Shown: positions 8,645 through 17,674 of the stretch, one piece after another | How the letters are laid out: each line of letters opens with the position of its first letter | Numbering within the stretch: position 1 is the first letter of the stretch | Source: Hyphomicrobiales bacterium | GTDB lineage: Bacteria > Pseudomonadota > Alphaproteobacteria > Rhizobiales > Beijerinckiaceae | Assembly: GCA_947455725.1 (NCBI GenBank) | Contig: CANGPL010000001.1 | Location: 1-64,000, forward strand | Reading direction: 5' to 3' | Length of the DNA stretch: 64,000 nt | Position numbers and translations under genes: made by a program | Notes under the pieces: model-generated | What the model was told of the DNA's origin: nothing | What the model saw: only the letters and a program-made list of their open reading frames with translations | Databases searched by the model: none

Positions 8645-9390
8645 GCCGCACGCTCACATTCGTCCGCATGCGGATCATTAGCCTCAATCATCGTGCGCGC
8701 TTTTGCAAGATTATCGGGCGTTAAAATATTTGACGTTTGTCCCCAATCAACGCATTCGCGGGCCAGGATCAAACATTCCGGGAAGAAGGCTTCGACGAGG
8801 CCCATATCATGGAGCACTGCAATGATCGTACGCCCCTCGCCATGCCAATGCTGGACCAGCCCCATCAAATCAGTGACCGTCTTGGTATCAATTGCCGCAA
8901 AAGGCTCGTCGATTAAGATGATCTCGGCATTTTGGACTATTAATCGGGCAAACATAACCCGTTGCAATTGACCACCCGAGAGGGTTCCCAAGAGACGCGA
9001 GTTAAAGCCCGATAGTCCGACTTGCTCTAATGCGTCGGCGATCAATTGCTTATTGTCATTCGAATAGCGGCGAAAAGGACCAAGCTGTCGCCACAAACCT
9101 GTGCCGATCAAATCTTCAACCGAGATAGGGAAATCCCTATCAAGTTCCGCCAATTGCGGCAAATAGGCTAAGCGCGCCTTTCCTGATCCCATCGAGATGG
9201 ACCCGCCTAACGGTTGTATTGAGCCAGCGATGGCCTTCAAAAGCGTTGATTTTCCGGCACCATTCGGGCCGATGACGGCGGTTAAGCTACCCGCCTGAAA
9301 ACAACCGTCGAGATGATGCACAGCCGGATGCCGGTCATAGCCAAGGGTCAGATCATGCAATTGAACGGATCCGGCGCGAGATACTGTCAT
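8641..9390 (-). CDS. znuC: Zinc ABC transporter, ATP-binding protein
   Basis: Drives zinc import by ATP hydrolysis. The 249-residue protein has Walker A GPNGAGKSTLL, signature LSGGQLQRVMFARL, Walker B IILIDEPFAAID and the switch histidine in VLHDMG. I set the start at ATG 9390, where it overlaps the stop codon of the preceding small gene in ATGA. An in-frame ATG at 9417 would add nine residues and overlap that gene by 31 bases. The stop overlaps the permease start. Confidence 0.9.
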   Translation of the reverse strand: MTVSRAGSVQLHDLTLGYDRHPAVHHLDGCFQAGSLTAVIGPNGAGKSTLLKAIAGSIQPLGGSISMGSGKARLAYLPQLAELDRDFPISVEDLIGTGLWRQLGPFRRYSNDNKQLIADALEQVGLSGFNSRLLGTLSGGQLQRVMFARLIVQNAEIILIDEPFAAIDTKTVTDLMGLVQHWHGEGRTIIAVLHDMGLVEAFFPECLILARECVDWGQTSNILTPDNLAKARTMIEANDPHADECERAA

Positions 9391-9548
9391 TGCAGCACCG
9401 CCAAAACGCCAATCCAAAGCAAAACAATGAGGCCTAAGGCCCCAGCCAGCCGAGCGGTGGCTGACATCTGCATAAGCGACAGCGTCCAGCCTTGCTCTCC
9501 CAAATGCCTATGTGGCGGATGATGATCGTGGTTATAAATAGGAGACAT
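9387..9548 (-). CDS. His-rich single-span membrane peptide, first gene of the zinc operon
   Basis: A small protein of 53 residues from ATG 9548 (67 from GTG 9590). The N-terminus is rich in histidine (YNHDHHPPHRHLGEQG) and the C-terminal half is one hydrophobic span (LAGALGLIVLLWIGVLAVLQ). Its stop codon overlaps the ATPase start in ATGA, good evidence that it is really translated. It is the first gene after the Zur box. I know no family name. A zinc-binding accessory peptide of the importer is inferred. The start is uncertain because neither candidate has a strong ribosome-binding site. Confidence 0.68.
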   Translation of the reverse strand: MSPIYNHDHHPPHRHLGEQGWTLSLMQMSATARLAGALGLIVLLWIGVLAVLQ

Positions 9549-9604
9549 CGGACCATTGTCACCAGTGAAAAGGGTCCTTTCCTCTATCACTCCACTTCAG
9601 TCAT

Positions 9605-9641
9605 ACAAAGCGAAATGTAATATTATAACATTTCGCTTTGT
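9605..9641. promoter_or_regulatory. Zur box controlling the zinc operon
   Basis: Two perfect 14-base arms, ACAAAGCGAAATGT (9605-9618) and ACATTTCGCTTTGT (9628-9641), flank an AATATTATA core. The inner part matches the alphaproteobacterial Zur operator (ATGT-AAT-ATTATAACAT type). Read leftward, the core contains TATAAT (9622-9627), so Zur would sit on the -10 element and block RNA polymerase when zinc is sufficient. The site is 57 bases upstream of the His-rich peptide gene. Confidence 0.85.
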
Positions 9642-9644
9642 GAA

Positions 9645-9881
9645 TCAGCCGCGAATAGTCTCGAGCGATATAGCGCGCTTCATAAACTCGAAGAGCGCAT
9701 AGAGGCTCACAAGGCCAAAGGCGATCATCAGCACCAATGCGATGGTATTTCCGAGCTGAAACAAGCCCGCAATGGCCCAACCAGCGGCAATTGCTACCCC
9801 AATAAACTCTGTCCCGACGAGAACGCCGACGCTGATCAGCGTGAGCAAATTCTTGATTTTAAAGGAGCCAGACTTCGCCAT
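9645..9881 (-). CDS. Small two-span membrane protein, hypothetical
   Basis: A 78-residue protein with two hydrophobic segments (about 12-40 and 45-66) and a short basic N-terminus. ATG 9881 is preceded by GAGGGA, so it is probably expressed. It lies between the NicO-type permease gene and the Zur box, all leftward, and its stop is 4 bases from the Zur palindrome. I do not recognise the family. The neighbourhood suggests a link to metal transport, but nothing in the protein itself shows it. Confidence 0.6.
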   Translation of the reverse strand: MAKSGSFKIKNLLTLISVGVLVGTEFIGVAIAAGWAIAGLFQLGNTIALVLMIAFGLVSLYALFEFMKRAISLETIRG

Positions 9882-9952
9882 GGTTCACAATCCCTCTATT
9901 TACACCTCCGACCTATCGCGATCTTGCTCAATGTGCAAGCCGCGGTGCGTTC

Positions 9953-10996
9953 TCAAGCGCCGGGCGATTGGATTAAGCCCATAAGGAGCGCGAGCCCCAA
10001 GGCCATAACAAAGGCAGATACCCCTACTTCAAGCACTTTTGCGACGAAAATGGCTCGAGATTGATCCATTCGAGCCGCTAATCTGGTAGCCGCTGATGCC
10101 GCTAAGATCGAAAGCACAGCCAAAAGGCTCGTCGTAAGCGCCGTTCCAATCGCTATCGCGGTTGCCGCAGCAATGCCAATCGGAAACATGCCTTGTGATA
10201 AAGCGAAAACTAAAACGAGTATGGATCCTGAACATGGCCGTATCCCCGCGGCAATCACGGCAGCCGCCGCGCCACGCAGGCCCGAACCTGATGTGGCAAC
10301 CGGTGCGTGATTATGCCCGCAATGCTCATCATGAACATGTTCATGATGTTCTAACTCGGCATGGTGATCATGGTGATGAGTCGATCGTTGATGCGGCAGT
10401 ATTAAATGAGCCAAATCACGTGATTTCTGCCATAAAAGAGCCGCTCCCAGCAGTGCAACAGCACCAAAACTGATGATCTCCACCATTCCTGCGGTTTGCC
10501 GCATGGTTGCGGCGGTGGCGTGTAAGATTACGGCCAATAGGGCAACCAGGCCAATGGCGACGATTCCTTGGAGTAGCGTCGCCGCACTCGCCATGGCGAT
10601 AATTTTTGGCATATCGCGTTGATTGGCAATTCCATATGCCGCAATAATGGCTTTGCCATGCCCGGGGCCAGCGGCATGAAACACGCCATAGGCCAGTGAA
10701 AACCCGAGCAACGTCCATATCGCCCGTGGATCGGATTTCAGCAGATCCAACGCGCTAGTGATCGCGTGGGAAAACTGTGATTGGATTGCGATGATCCAGC
10801 CGGCAATCCCGCTGCTTTGGCCACCCCCTTCGCTAATGCCTACGCCAAAGGGACTTTTGCCCACGGACGGCCCGACCGTGTCGAGCCCGAAAAGGTGCCC
10901 GGCCAAACTGCCAATGAGAAAAATCATCCCCAGCGCCACAAAGGCGATGGCGACGCTCGACCAAAAAATTGGGTTAGATTTTATCGGCTGGTTCAC
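9953..10996 (-). CDS. NicO/RcnA-family metal permease
   Basis: Inner-membrane transporter of the nickel/cobalt (NicO) family, 347 residues with about seven spans. Seen are the first-span motif GVFHAAGPGHGKAII, a cytoplasmic loop very rich in His (THHHDHHAELEHHEHVHDEH, continued by CGHNHAP) and the motif GIRPCSGSIL. Family members export or import Ni2+/Co2+. Pairing with a DUF1007 protein beside a Zur-controlled operon raises the possibility that zinc is the substrate. Start is GTG 10996, 21 bases after the DUF1007 gene. Confidence 0.85.
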   Translation of the reverse strand: MNQPIKSNPIFWSSVAIAFVALGMIFLIGSLAGHLFGLDTVGPSVGKSPFGVGISEGGGQSSGIAGWIIAIQSQFSHAITSALDLLKSDPRAIWTLLGFSLAYGVFHAAGPGHGKAIIAAYGIANQRDMPKIIAMASAATLLQGIVAIGLVALLAVILHATAATMRQTAGMVEIISFGAVALLGAALLWQKSRDLAHLILPHQRSTHHHDHHAELEHHEHVHDEHCGHNHAPVATSGSGLRGAAAAVIAAGIRPCSGSILVLVFALSQGMFPIGIAAATAIAIGTALTTSLLAVLSILAASAATRLAARMDQSRAIFVAKVLEVGVSAFVMALGLALLMGLIQSPGA

Positions 10997-11017
10997 GCTG
11001 TCGCTCTCATTTCTTGC

Positions 11018-11710
11018 TTACGGACACGCGAAAACGATGCGTGATGAGAATTGCGCGCCCACATCGCTGCCCGCCGAAAGCGTATTAAAAAAAGCCTCAT
11101 TCAGGTTTTGCGTCGGCTGAGCGTCCTGCTTAGGCCGAGCGACCGTTAAAGAGCATCCTTTCGGTGAAGTCGGCATGGTTACCGGGTTAGGGCTTTCTGG
11201 AAACGCAAAGGATACGAAATAGGTAGGATCGTAAATTTCCACCATCGTCACTTTACCGGGCTTCATTGGTTCTTTTAGCGGTAGTGTCATATGATAGGTC
11301 ATCACATGGCCATCATAATCGAGCCAATAATCTTTCGGCGCAGCAAGTGATAATTTTTTCCCGTCCATTCTTATGCTGGTGAAGTAGCCAAATTCATCCA
11401 GCGCTTCGGTGTTCGATTTCGCCAAAACATCAAGCGTTTCACGAGCAATCGTCCCGTTCGGTTGCGTTGGGATGCCTTGAACAGCGTAGGCCGAATAACC
11501 CTCGTCAAACGACCATGTATTGGCGACGCCCGTCATTTTTCCGTCTTCGGAAAATAAAATCTCTTCCGTCATCGTAATCCAGACATGTGGATGCGCATTG
11601 GCTGGAACGGGCTTTATCAGGCAAATTGCAGCCGAAAAAAGAACCCAAAGGAAAGACTGAATTCGCACACGATCTACTTTCGACGTCTGAAATAGGCTGT
11701 CCGTCCGCAT
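11018..11710 (-). CDS. DUF1007 family periplasmic protein
   Basis: An exported protein of about 230 residues. After a signal peptide (hydrophobic stretch FLWVLFSAAICLI ending near PANA), the mature part starts HPHVWI, the hallmark of DUF1007, which could bind metal at its N-terminus. DUF1007 genes usually precede NicO-family permeases, as here, and are thought to assist metal delivery. I prefer ATG 11710 to a TTG at 11743; neither has a strong ribosome-binding site. The exact function is unknown. Confidence 0.82.
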   Translation of the reverse strand: MRTDSLFQTSKVDRVRIQSFLWVLFSAAICLIKPVPANAHPHVWITMTEEILFSEDGKMTGVANTWSFDEGYSAYAVQGIPTQPNGTIARETLDVLAKSNTEALDEFGYFTSIRMDGKKLSLAAPKDYWLDYDGHVMTYHMTLPLKEPMKPGKVTMVEIYDPTYFVSFAFPESPNPVTMPTSPKGCSLTVARPKQDAQPTQNLNEAFFNTLSAGSDVGAQFSSRIVFACP

Positions 11711-11909
11711 CGGCAACTCATCGTTACATTCTAATTTATTCAAAGAGAATCGCTGTCAAAAATTGGTGTGCTCAAAAAATATGGCCTTTTTACGCCGTAT
11801 TATCCTTGCCATTCTGATGCAAATCACGCTTTTGAAAATCCAAATGGACGATCAGACGTATGGTTTAATGAGCGTTTTCAATAGGGCTTGCCCTTAAGAG
11901 GTTTTTTTG

Positions 11910-12971
11910 ATGACTGTAATTGCACACCCTCCGGCTCGCCGCGCTGACGTTCAGCTGCCTGCCGACCACCCACCCGTAAAACTGGGTAAGATCGGTGTGT
12001 TATTGCTCAATCTCGGCACGCCTGACGCGACCGATTATTGGTCAATGCGGCGCTATCTCAAGGAATTTCTGTCTGATCGCCGCGTCATCGAGGTTCCTCG
12101 CCTTTTATGGTGGCCCATCCTCAATTTGATCATTCTAACCGTGCGCCCAAGCCGGAAGGGCAAGGATTATGACACAATCTGGAACAAAGAACGGAATGAG
12201 AGCCCCTTAAAGACCATCACGCGCGCGCAATCCGAAAAGCTAGCCGAGCGGCTCAAAAGCGTGGATGATCGCATCGTCGTTGATTGGGGCATGCGGTACG
12301 GTAATCCCTCTACGCCGGATCGGATCAAGGCCTTACAGGCTGAAGGATGTGACCGCATCCTTCTGGTGCCGCTCTATCCGCAGTCTTGTGCTGCGACATC
12401 GGCCACTGCGTGCGATAAGGCATTTGAAACCCTTATGCAGATGCGCTGGCAACCCGCCGTTCGCGTTGCTGCGCCTTGGCATGATGATCCGGCCTATATC
12501 CAGTCGCTGGTAACATCTATCCGCGCAAAACAGGCTGAAATTGATTTTGAACCCGATATGATCGTGGCATCCTTTCATGGCGTTCCGAAATCCTATCTGA
12601 TGAAAGGCGATCCCTATCATTGCCAATGTATGAAGACGGGTCGGCTATTGCGTGAAGCGCTCGGACTCCCAAAAGAAAAATTCATGGTGTGCTTTCAGTC
12701 CCGCTTTGGAACGGAAGAATGGTTGAAGCCTTATTTGATTGATACGATGGGTGAATTGCCCGCAAAAGGTGTCAAGAAAGTTCTCGTCATTGCGCCAGGC
12801 TTTGCTGCCGATTGCCTCGAAACGCTGGAGGAAATCGAAGGCGAAAATTGCGAGCATTTCATGCATCACGGCGGCGAGAAATTCGCCTATGTCCCTTGCT
12901 TGAATGATTCAGAGCCTGGCATTGACGTGATAGAGGAAGTTGTGCGCCGCGAGCTGCAAGGCTGGATCTAA
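11910..12971 (+). CDS. hemH: Ferrochelatase
   Basis: Inserts Fe2+ into protoporphyrin IX, the last step of haem synthesis. The 353-residue protein contains GVLLLNLGTPDA near the start, WGMRYGNPS, the active-site histidine in ASFHGVPKSY, and the acidic pair in PGFAADCLETLEEI. In the usually conserved PLYPQ(Y/F) segment this protein reads PLYPQSCAAT, a local variation. AAGAGG (11896-11901) precedes ATG 11910; a TTG one codon earlier is less likely. It converges on kpsF with no gap. Confidence 0.95.
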   Translation: MTVIAHPPARRADVQLPADHPPVKLGKIGVLLLNLGTPDATDYWSMRRYLKEFLSDRRVIEVPRLLWWPILNLIILTVRPSRKGKDYDTIWNKERNESPLKTITRAQSEKLAERLKSVDDRIVVDWGMRYGNPSTPDRIKALQAEGCDRILLVPLYPQSCAATSATACDKAFETLMQMRWQPAVRVAAPWHDDPAYIQSLVTSIRAKQAEIDFEPDMIVASFHGVPKSYLMKGDPYHCQCMKTGRLLREALGLPKEKFMVCFQSRFGTEEWLKPYLIDTMGELPAKGVKKVLVIAPGFAADCLETLEEIEGENCEHFMHHGGEKFAYVPCLNDSEPGIDVIEEVVRRELQGWI

Positions 12972-13943
12972 TTAAGCTGCACCGATGCGCAAGAGGTCGA
13001 GAAGATGAATAAGCCCAACGGGCTTTTGATCTTCCAAAACCACAAGCGAGCTGATTTTTCGGCTTTCCATAATCTCAAGCGCTTCGGCAATAAGCGTATC
13101 AGGCGTGACCGTTTTCGGTGACTTAGTCATAATGTCATCGACACGTCGTCCAAGCAGATCTGGCGCCATATGACGGCGCAAATCGCCGTCGGTGACTAGT
13201 CCGGCGAGTTTTGAATCGGGTGTTACGACGATCACGCAACCAAGCCCCTTCGAGCTGATGGTGACAATCGCTTCCGACATCATCTTGCCGAGCACGATGA
13301 GCGGCAGCCGATCCCCTGTATGCATAACGGCAGAGACTTGCCGCAACTGTGCGCCAAGCTTGCCGCCGGGGTGATAGCGACGGAAATCCTGCGACGTAAA
13401 ACCACGGCTTTCCAACAAGGCAACGGAGAGTGCATCGCCCAGCGCCAATTGCATCGTGGTTGATGTTGTTGGCGCAAGACCATTCGGGCAAGCTTCCTGC
13501 GCTTTGGGCAGGCACAAGCAAATATCGGCACCAAGCCCAAGCGAGCTATCCGCACGCGAAGTGATCGCAATAAGCTTAACCCTATTGTGACGGGCATAGG
13601 CAATAATGTCGGCTAATTCGGAGGATTCGCCGGACCACGACATTGCCAGAATCACGTCGTCCGGTTGGATCATACCGAGATCGCCATGGCTGGCCTCACC
13701 GGGATGCACGAAATGCGCGGGCGTTCCGGTGGATGCCATTGTTGCGGCAATTTTCCGCCCAACATGGCCCGATTTGCCCATGCCTGAAATGATTACACGG
13801 CCCGGTGCGGTTAAAATCGCTTGAACAGCTTTGGTAAAAGCATCGCCTAGCTCGGCACCCATCGCATCGTGAAGTAATTTAAGACCTGCGACTTCGGTTG
13901 AAAGCGTGCGTTGGGCCGATTGAATTGCCGAGTGTTGAGCCAA
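12972..13943 (-). CDS. kpsF: Arabinose-5-phosphate isomerase (KpsF/GutQ family)
   Basis: Interconverts ribulose-5-phosphate and arabinose-5-phosphate, the first step of Kdo synthesis for lipopolysaccharide. The 323-residue protein has an N-terminal SIS domain (SGMGKSGHVGRKIAATM, then MSWSGESSELADI) and two C-terminal CBS domains. Start is TTG 13943 behind AAGGAA. It lies 12 bases after galU on the same strand, so the two form an envelope-sugar operon. Confidence 0.92.
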   Translation of the reverse strand: MAQHSAIQSAQRTLSTEVAGLKLLHDAMGAELGDAFTKAVQAILTAPGRVIISGMGKSGHVGRKIAATMASTGTPAHFVHPGEASHGDLGMIQPDDVILAMSWSGESSELADIIAYARHNRVKLIAITSRADSSLGLGADICLCLPKAQEACPNGLAPTTSTTMQLALGDALSVALLESRGFTSQDFRRYHPGGKLGAQLRQVSAVMHTGDRLPLIVLGKMMSEAIVTISSKGLGCVIVVTPDSKLAGLVTDGDLRRHMAPDLLGRRVDDIMTKSPKTVTPDTLIAEALEIMESRKISSLVVLEDQKPVGLIHLLDLLRIGAA

Positions 13944-13955
13944 GATTGGTTCCTT

Positions 13956-14822
13956 TTAGATCAATGCCTTAAGCGCCGTGCGAAATTCATCACGCAGATC
14001 GACGCGATCCAACGCATATGCCACGTTTGCCGTTAAAAACCCAAGCTTGGTTCCGGTGTCGTGAACACGGCCTTCAAAGACGTGGGCATAAAACGGTTCG
14101 GAACGTTGCAATGTGACCATTGCATCCGTCAGCTGAATTTCTCCGCCAGCACCACGCGGTTGGCTAGCCAAAAGCTCGAAAATTTTAGGCGATAACAAGT
14201 AGCGCCCCGAAATCGCAAGGTTCGAGGGTGCCGTCCCTTGTTTCGGTTTTTCGACCATGGCCTTAATAGGAAGCGCAGTCGGCGAGCCCTTTTGAACATC
14301 GACAATGCCATATCGATGCGTTTCGTCGTCAGGGACCTGATAAACGCCAATCATATTTCCACCGACGGACGCCTGCGCCTCAATCATCGATTTAAGACAT
14401 GGCTCAGCGCTTTGATGCAACATATCTGGCAGTAAGACCGCAAAAGGTTCATTGCCAACGAGATCGCGCGCGCACCATACCGCGTGTCCAAGACCAAGAG
14501 GTTCTTGTTGCCGCGTAAAGCTCGTTGTACCCGCGATTGGCAAGTCACGGGCGAGTTCGATCAGATCCACGTCGCGGTGCCGGTCTTTCAGCGTCCGGTC
14601 TAACTCGAAGGCGATATCAAAATGATCTTCAATCGACCCCTTATTTCTTCCCGTCACAAAGATGAAGTGCTCGATTCCAGCCGCGCGCGCTTCGTCGACG
14701 ACGTGTTGGATAACAGGTCGATCAACAACCGTGAGCATCTCCTTCGGGATCGCCTTTGTCGCGGGTAAAAAACGGGTACCGAGGCCAGCGACAGGAAAGA
14801 TAGCTTTGCGGATGCGTTGCAT
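13956..14822 (-). CDS. galU: UTP-glucose-1-phosphate uridylyltransferase
   Basis: Makes UDP-glucose for surface polysaccharides. The 288-residue protein starts with the nucleotidyltransferase signature AGLGTRFLPATKAIPKEML and contains VEKPKQG in the sugar-binding region. Start is ATG 14822; an in-frame TTG at 14828 adds two residues. No clear Shine-Dalgarno sequence precedes it. It is followed at 12 bases by kpsF. Confidence 0.95.
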   Translation of the reverse strand: MQRIRKAIFPVAGLGTRFLPATKAIPKEMLTVVDRPVIQHVVDEARAAGIEHFIFVTGRNKGSIEDHFDIAFELDRTLKDRHRDVDLIELARDLPIAGTTSFTRQQEPLGLGHAVWCARDLVGNEPFAVLLPDMLHQSAEPCLKSMIEAQASVGGNMIGVYQVPDDETHRYGIVDVQKGSPTALPIKAMVEKPKQGTAPSNLAISGRYLLSPKIFELLASQPRGAGGEIQLTDAMVTLQRSEPFYAHVFEGRVHDTGTKLGFLTANVAYALDRVDLRDEFRTALKALI

Positions 14823-14995
14823 GATCAAGCCGATTCGGAGGAGCTAGAGGACCGATATATCCCAACCCGTCTAACTTATTTTCGCTCCAACGGAAATATT
14901 ACTACCCGGGGGAGAGGGTAAAAGTTCGAATGATCAAGAAAAAATAAACGATTCAACGCTCACTATGTTCCCGATCGAACCGAATTGGGAACAAA

Positions 14996-16225
14996 ATGTC
15001 GATAATTTTTGGTCGTTTTACATTAGTTGCAGCCTTGGCTTGGACACTGACCTCCGTGTCACCGACGGTATCAGCCTATGCCGCTGGCGCTCAAAAGCTC
15101 GAAGTGGCGTCAAAAACGTCCCAATTCCGCGCTTATATCGACCGGCTTTGGCCAATCGCTCAATCCCGTGGTGTCACGCGCGAAACCTTTTTGAGCGCCT
15201 TTAATGGCATAACAGCGGATCAAGAGGTAATCGATCTCACAAAAAAGCAATCCGAATTTGTAAAACCGATTTGGGACTATCTCGCCAGTGCGGTTTCTGC
15301 CAACCGATTGGAGCGGGGCGCGAAATTGGCCAATGTAAATTCGGCCACGCTCGATGCGATTGAGCGGCGCTTTGGTGTTGATCGCGAAGTCGTGCTTGGT
15401 GTTTGGGGTATGGAAACCAATTTTGGCGGCTTTACGGGCGGCAAAGATATCATCCGCTCGCTCGCTACATTGGCATCCGTTGGTTACCGCGGCACCTATT
15501 TTCGCGATGAACTCATAAGCGCGCTTCTGATTTTACAACAGTATCACGTTGCACGCTCAGATTTTAAAGGCTCGTGGGCCGGTGCAATGGGACAGACGCA
15601 ATTCATGCCGTCGTCCTTCCAGAAATTCGCCGTCGATTTTGACGGTGATGGCAAAAAAGATATTTGGACCAATGTCCCCGATGCTCTGGCTTCAACGGCA
15701 AATTATTTGAAGCAGAACGGGTGGCAGCCCGGCCTTCCATGGGGATTTGAAGTCACGATACCGCATGGCTTCGATTACCACATCCATCACGCAACCTTTG
15801 AGGATTGGTCACGCCAGGGTGTCCGAACGGCGGATGGAAAACCGATGCCGCGCTCGGGCGAGGCCAATCTCTTTTTCCCAGCAGGCGCAGATGGCCCGGC
15901 CTTTCTCGTCACAAGCAATTATGACGTGATCAAACGTTATAATAATTCGGATGCCTATGCGCTGGGTGTCGCAATGCTTGGGGATCGAATTTTTGGCGCA
16001 AGCCCATTGCACGCGTCTTGGCCGGTTGAAGATCCAATTTTAGGCTTGCAACAACGAATTGAACTTCAACAAGCGCTCAGCGCTTTGGGCTATGATGTGG
16101 GCGAACCTAATGGCCGCATTGGCTCGCGCACACGGGATGCAATCCGCGATTTTCAAGACAAGCGCGGGTTGCGGCCGGATGCATATGCCGGCCGCAGGGT
16201 GCTTGAGGCGTTACGGGTAAGATAA
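14996..16225 (+). CDS. Lytic murein transglycosylase, MltB-like with peptidoglycan-binding domain
   Basis: A 409-residue exported enzyme that cleaves peptidoglycan with formation of 1,6-anhydro ends. It has a signal peptide (about 1-30), then the SLT_2/MltB domain with the catalytic Glu in GVWGMETNFGG and the motif GSWAGAMGQTQFMPSS, and a C-terminal PG_binding_1 domain (LQQALSALGYDVGEPNGRIG onward). No lipobox is seen, so it is probably soluble in the periplasm. It lies divergent from galU across about 170 bases with no other recognisable feature. Confidence 0.92.
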   Translation: MSIIFGRFTLVAALAWTLTSVSPTVSAYAAGAQKLEVASKTSQFRAYIDRLWPIAQSRGVTRETFLSAFNGITADQEVIDLTKKQSEFVKPIWDYLASAVSANRLERGAKLANVNSATLDAIERRFGVDREVVLGVWGMETNFGGFTGGKDIIRSLATLASVGYRGTYFRDELISALLILQQYHVARSDFKGSWAGAMGQTQFMPSSFQKFAVDFDGDGKKDIWTNVPDALASTANYLKQNGWQPGLPWGFEVTIPHGFDYHIHHATFEDWSRQGVRTADGKPMPRSGEANLFFPAGADGPAFLVTSNYDVIKRYNNSDAYALGVAMLGDRIFGASPLHASWPVEDPILGLQQRIELQQALSALGYDVGEPNGRIGSRTRDAIRDFQDKRGLRPDAYAGRRVLEALRVR

Positions 16226-16254
16226 CGAATAGAATAATTTTATCCGCTCCGTGA

Positions 16255-17673
16255 TTACCGCGGCAGTGTCGTGCTTCCCATCAAATGCTTGTCGACACTG
16301 TGAGCTGCTTGGCGCCCTTCGCGGATTGCCCAGACAACAAGCGACTGTCCACGGCGCATATCGCCACACGCGAAAATCTTCTCGACACTTGATTTGTAAG
16401 CGACCATATCAGCCGCCACATTGCCGCGCGGATCGAGTTTGACTTCTGCCTCTGCCAACATGCCTTCCGCAATCGGGGACACAAAGCCCATTGCAAGAAG
16501 AACAAGATCAGCCTTCAACTCAAATTCTGAGCCGGGAATAGGCTGGAATTTTTCGTCAACGCGCACGCAATGCAGCGCCTTTACCGCGCCATCTTCGCCG
16601 GAGAAGGAAACGGTATTAACCGCGAAATCGCGCTCGGCACCTTCTTCTTGGCTGGACGAGGTGCGCATTTTCATGGGCCAATTCGGCCATGTCATGAGCT
16701 TGTTTTCTTTCTCGGGTGGACACGGCATGATTTCGATCTGCGTGACCGAAAGCGCACCCTGACGGATCGACGTGCCGATGCAATCCGAGCCCGTATCACC
16801 ACCGCCGATGACAACAACATGTTTGCCATTCGCCAGGATTGGCTCGTTGGACTTCAACGGCTCATGCGAGACGCGGCGGTTTTGCTGTGGCAGGAAATCC
16901 ATCGCGAAATGGATACCGTGTAGATCGCGCCCCGGCACGGGTAGATCACGCGGCTTTTCTGAACCACCGGCCAAGATAACAGCATCATAGGATGCCTTGA
17001 GATCTTGGAGCGATTTATCGACGCCAACGTGAACATTATAGTGGAAGACAACCCCTTCGGCTTCCATCTGCGCCACGCGGCGGTCGATAAGATGCTTTTC
17101 CATTTTAAAGTCAGGAATGCCGTAGCGCATCAAGCCGCCTGCTTTGCTGTTCTTCTCAAACACATGAACTTCATGTCCCGCACGCGCCAATTGCTGCGCG
17201 CTGGCTAGGCCAGCTGGGCCGGAACCGATTACGGCAACCCGCTTACCGGTGAGTTTGGCGGCTGGTTCTGGCGCAATCCAGCCTTCTTCCCACGCGCGGT
17301 CAACAATGGCGCATTCGATCGATTTGATCGTAACAGGGCTATCATTGAGGTTCAGCGTGCAGCTTGCTTCACAAGGCGCTGGGCAGATGCGGCCTGTAAA
17401 TTCCGGGAAGTTGTTCGTCGAGTGAAGATTGCGCGACGCCTCCTGCCAATCCCCATGATAAACAAGATCATTCCAGTCCGGGATCTGATTGTTCACCGGG
17501 CAGCCATTATGGCAATAAGGAATACCGCAATTCATGCAACGTGCGGCTTGATCCTTGGTCGCTTCTTCCGAAAGCGGGATCACAAATTCCTTATAATGGC
17601 GGATACGATCAGCCGCCGGTGCATAGCGCCGATCGCGACGATCGATTTCAAGAAAGCCTGTTACCTTGCCCAT
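16255..17673 (-). CDS. gltD: Glutamate synthase, small subunit
   Basis: The NADPH-oxidising beta subunit of glutamate synthase, 472 residues. The N-terminal cysteine clusters for 4Fe-4S centres are present ([14 protein letters not shown] and CPAPCEASC), followed by FAD-binding [17 protein letters not shown] and NAD(P)-binding [12 protein letters not shown] set the start at ATG 17673 behind GGGAGAG; five more residues are possible from 17688. It begins one base after the gltB stop, so the two subunits are co-translated. Confidence 0.95.
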   Translation of the reverse strand: MGKVTGFLEIDRRDRRYAPAADRIRHYKEFVIPLSEEATKDQAARCMNCGIPYCHNGCPVNNQIPDWNDLVYHGDWQEASRNLHSTNNFPEFTGRICPAPCEASCTLNLNDSPVTIKSIECAIVDRAWEEGWIAPEPAAKLTGKRVAVIGSGPAGLASAQQLARAGHEVHVFEKNSKAGGLMRYGIPDFKMEKHLIDRRVAQMEAEGVVFHYNVHVGVDKSLQDLKASYDAVILAGGSEKPRDLPVPGRDLHGIHFAMDFLPQQNRRVSHEPLKSNEPILANGKHVVVIGGGDTGSDCIGTSIRQGALSVTQIEIMPCPPEKENKLMTWPNWPMKMRTSSSQEEGAERDFAVNTVSFSGEDGAVKALHCVRVDEKFQPIPGSEFELKADLVLLAMGFVSPIAEGMLAEAEVKLDPRGNVAADMVAYKSSVEKIFACGDMRRGQSLVVWAIREGRQAAHSVDKHLMGSTTLPR

Positions 17674-17674
17674 C

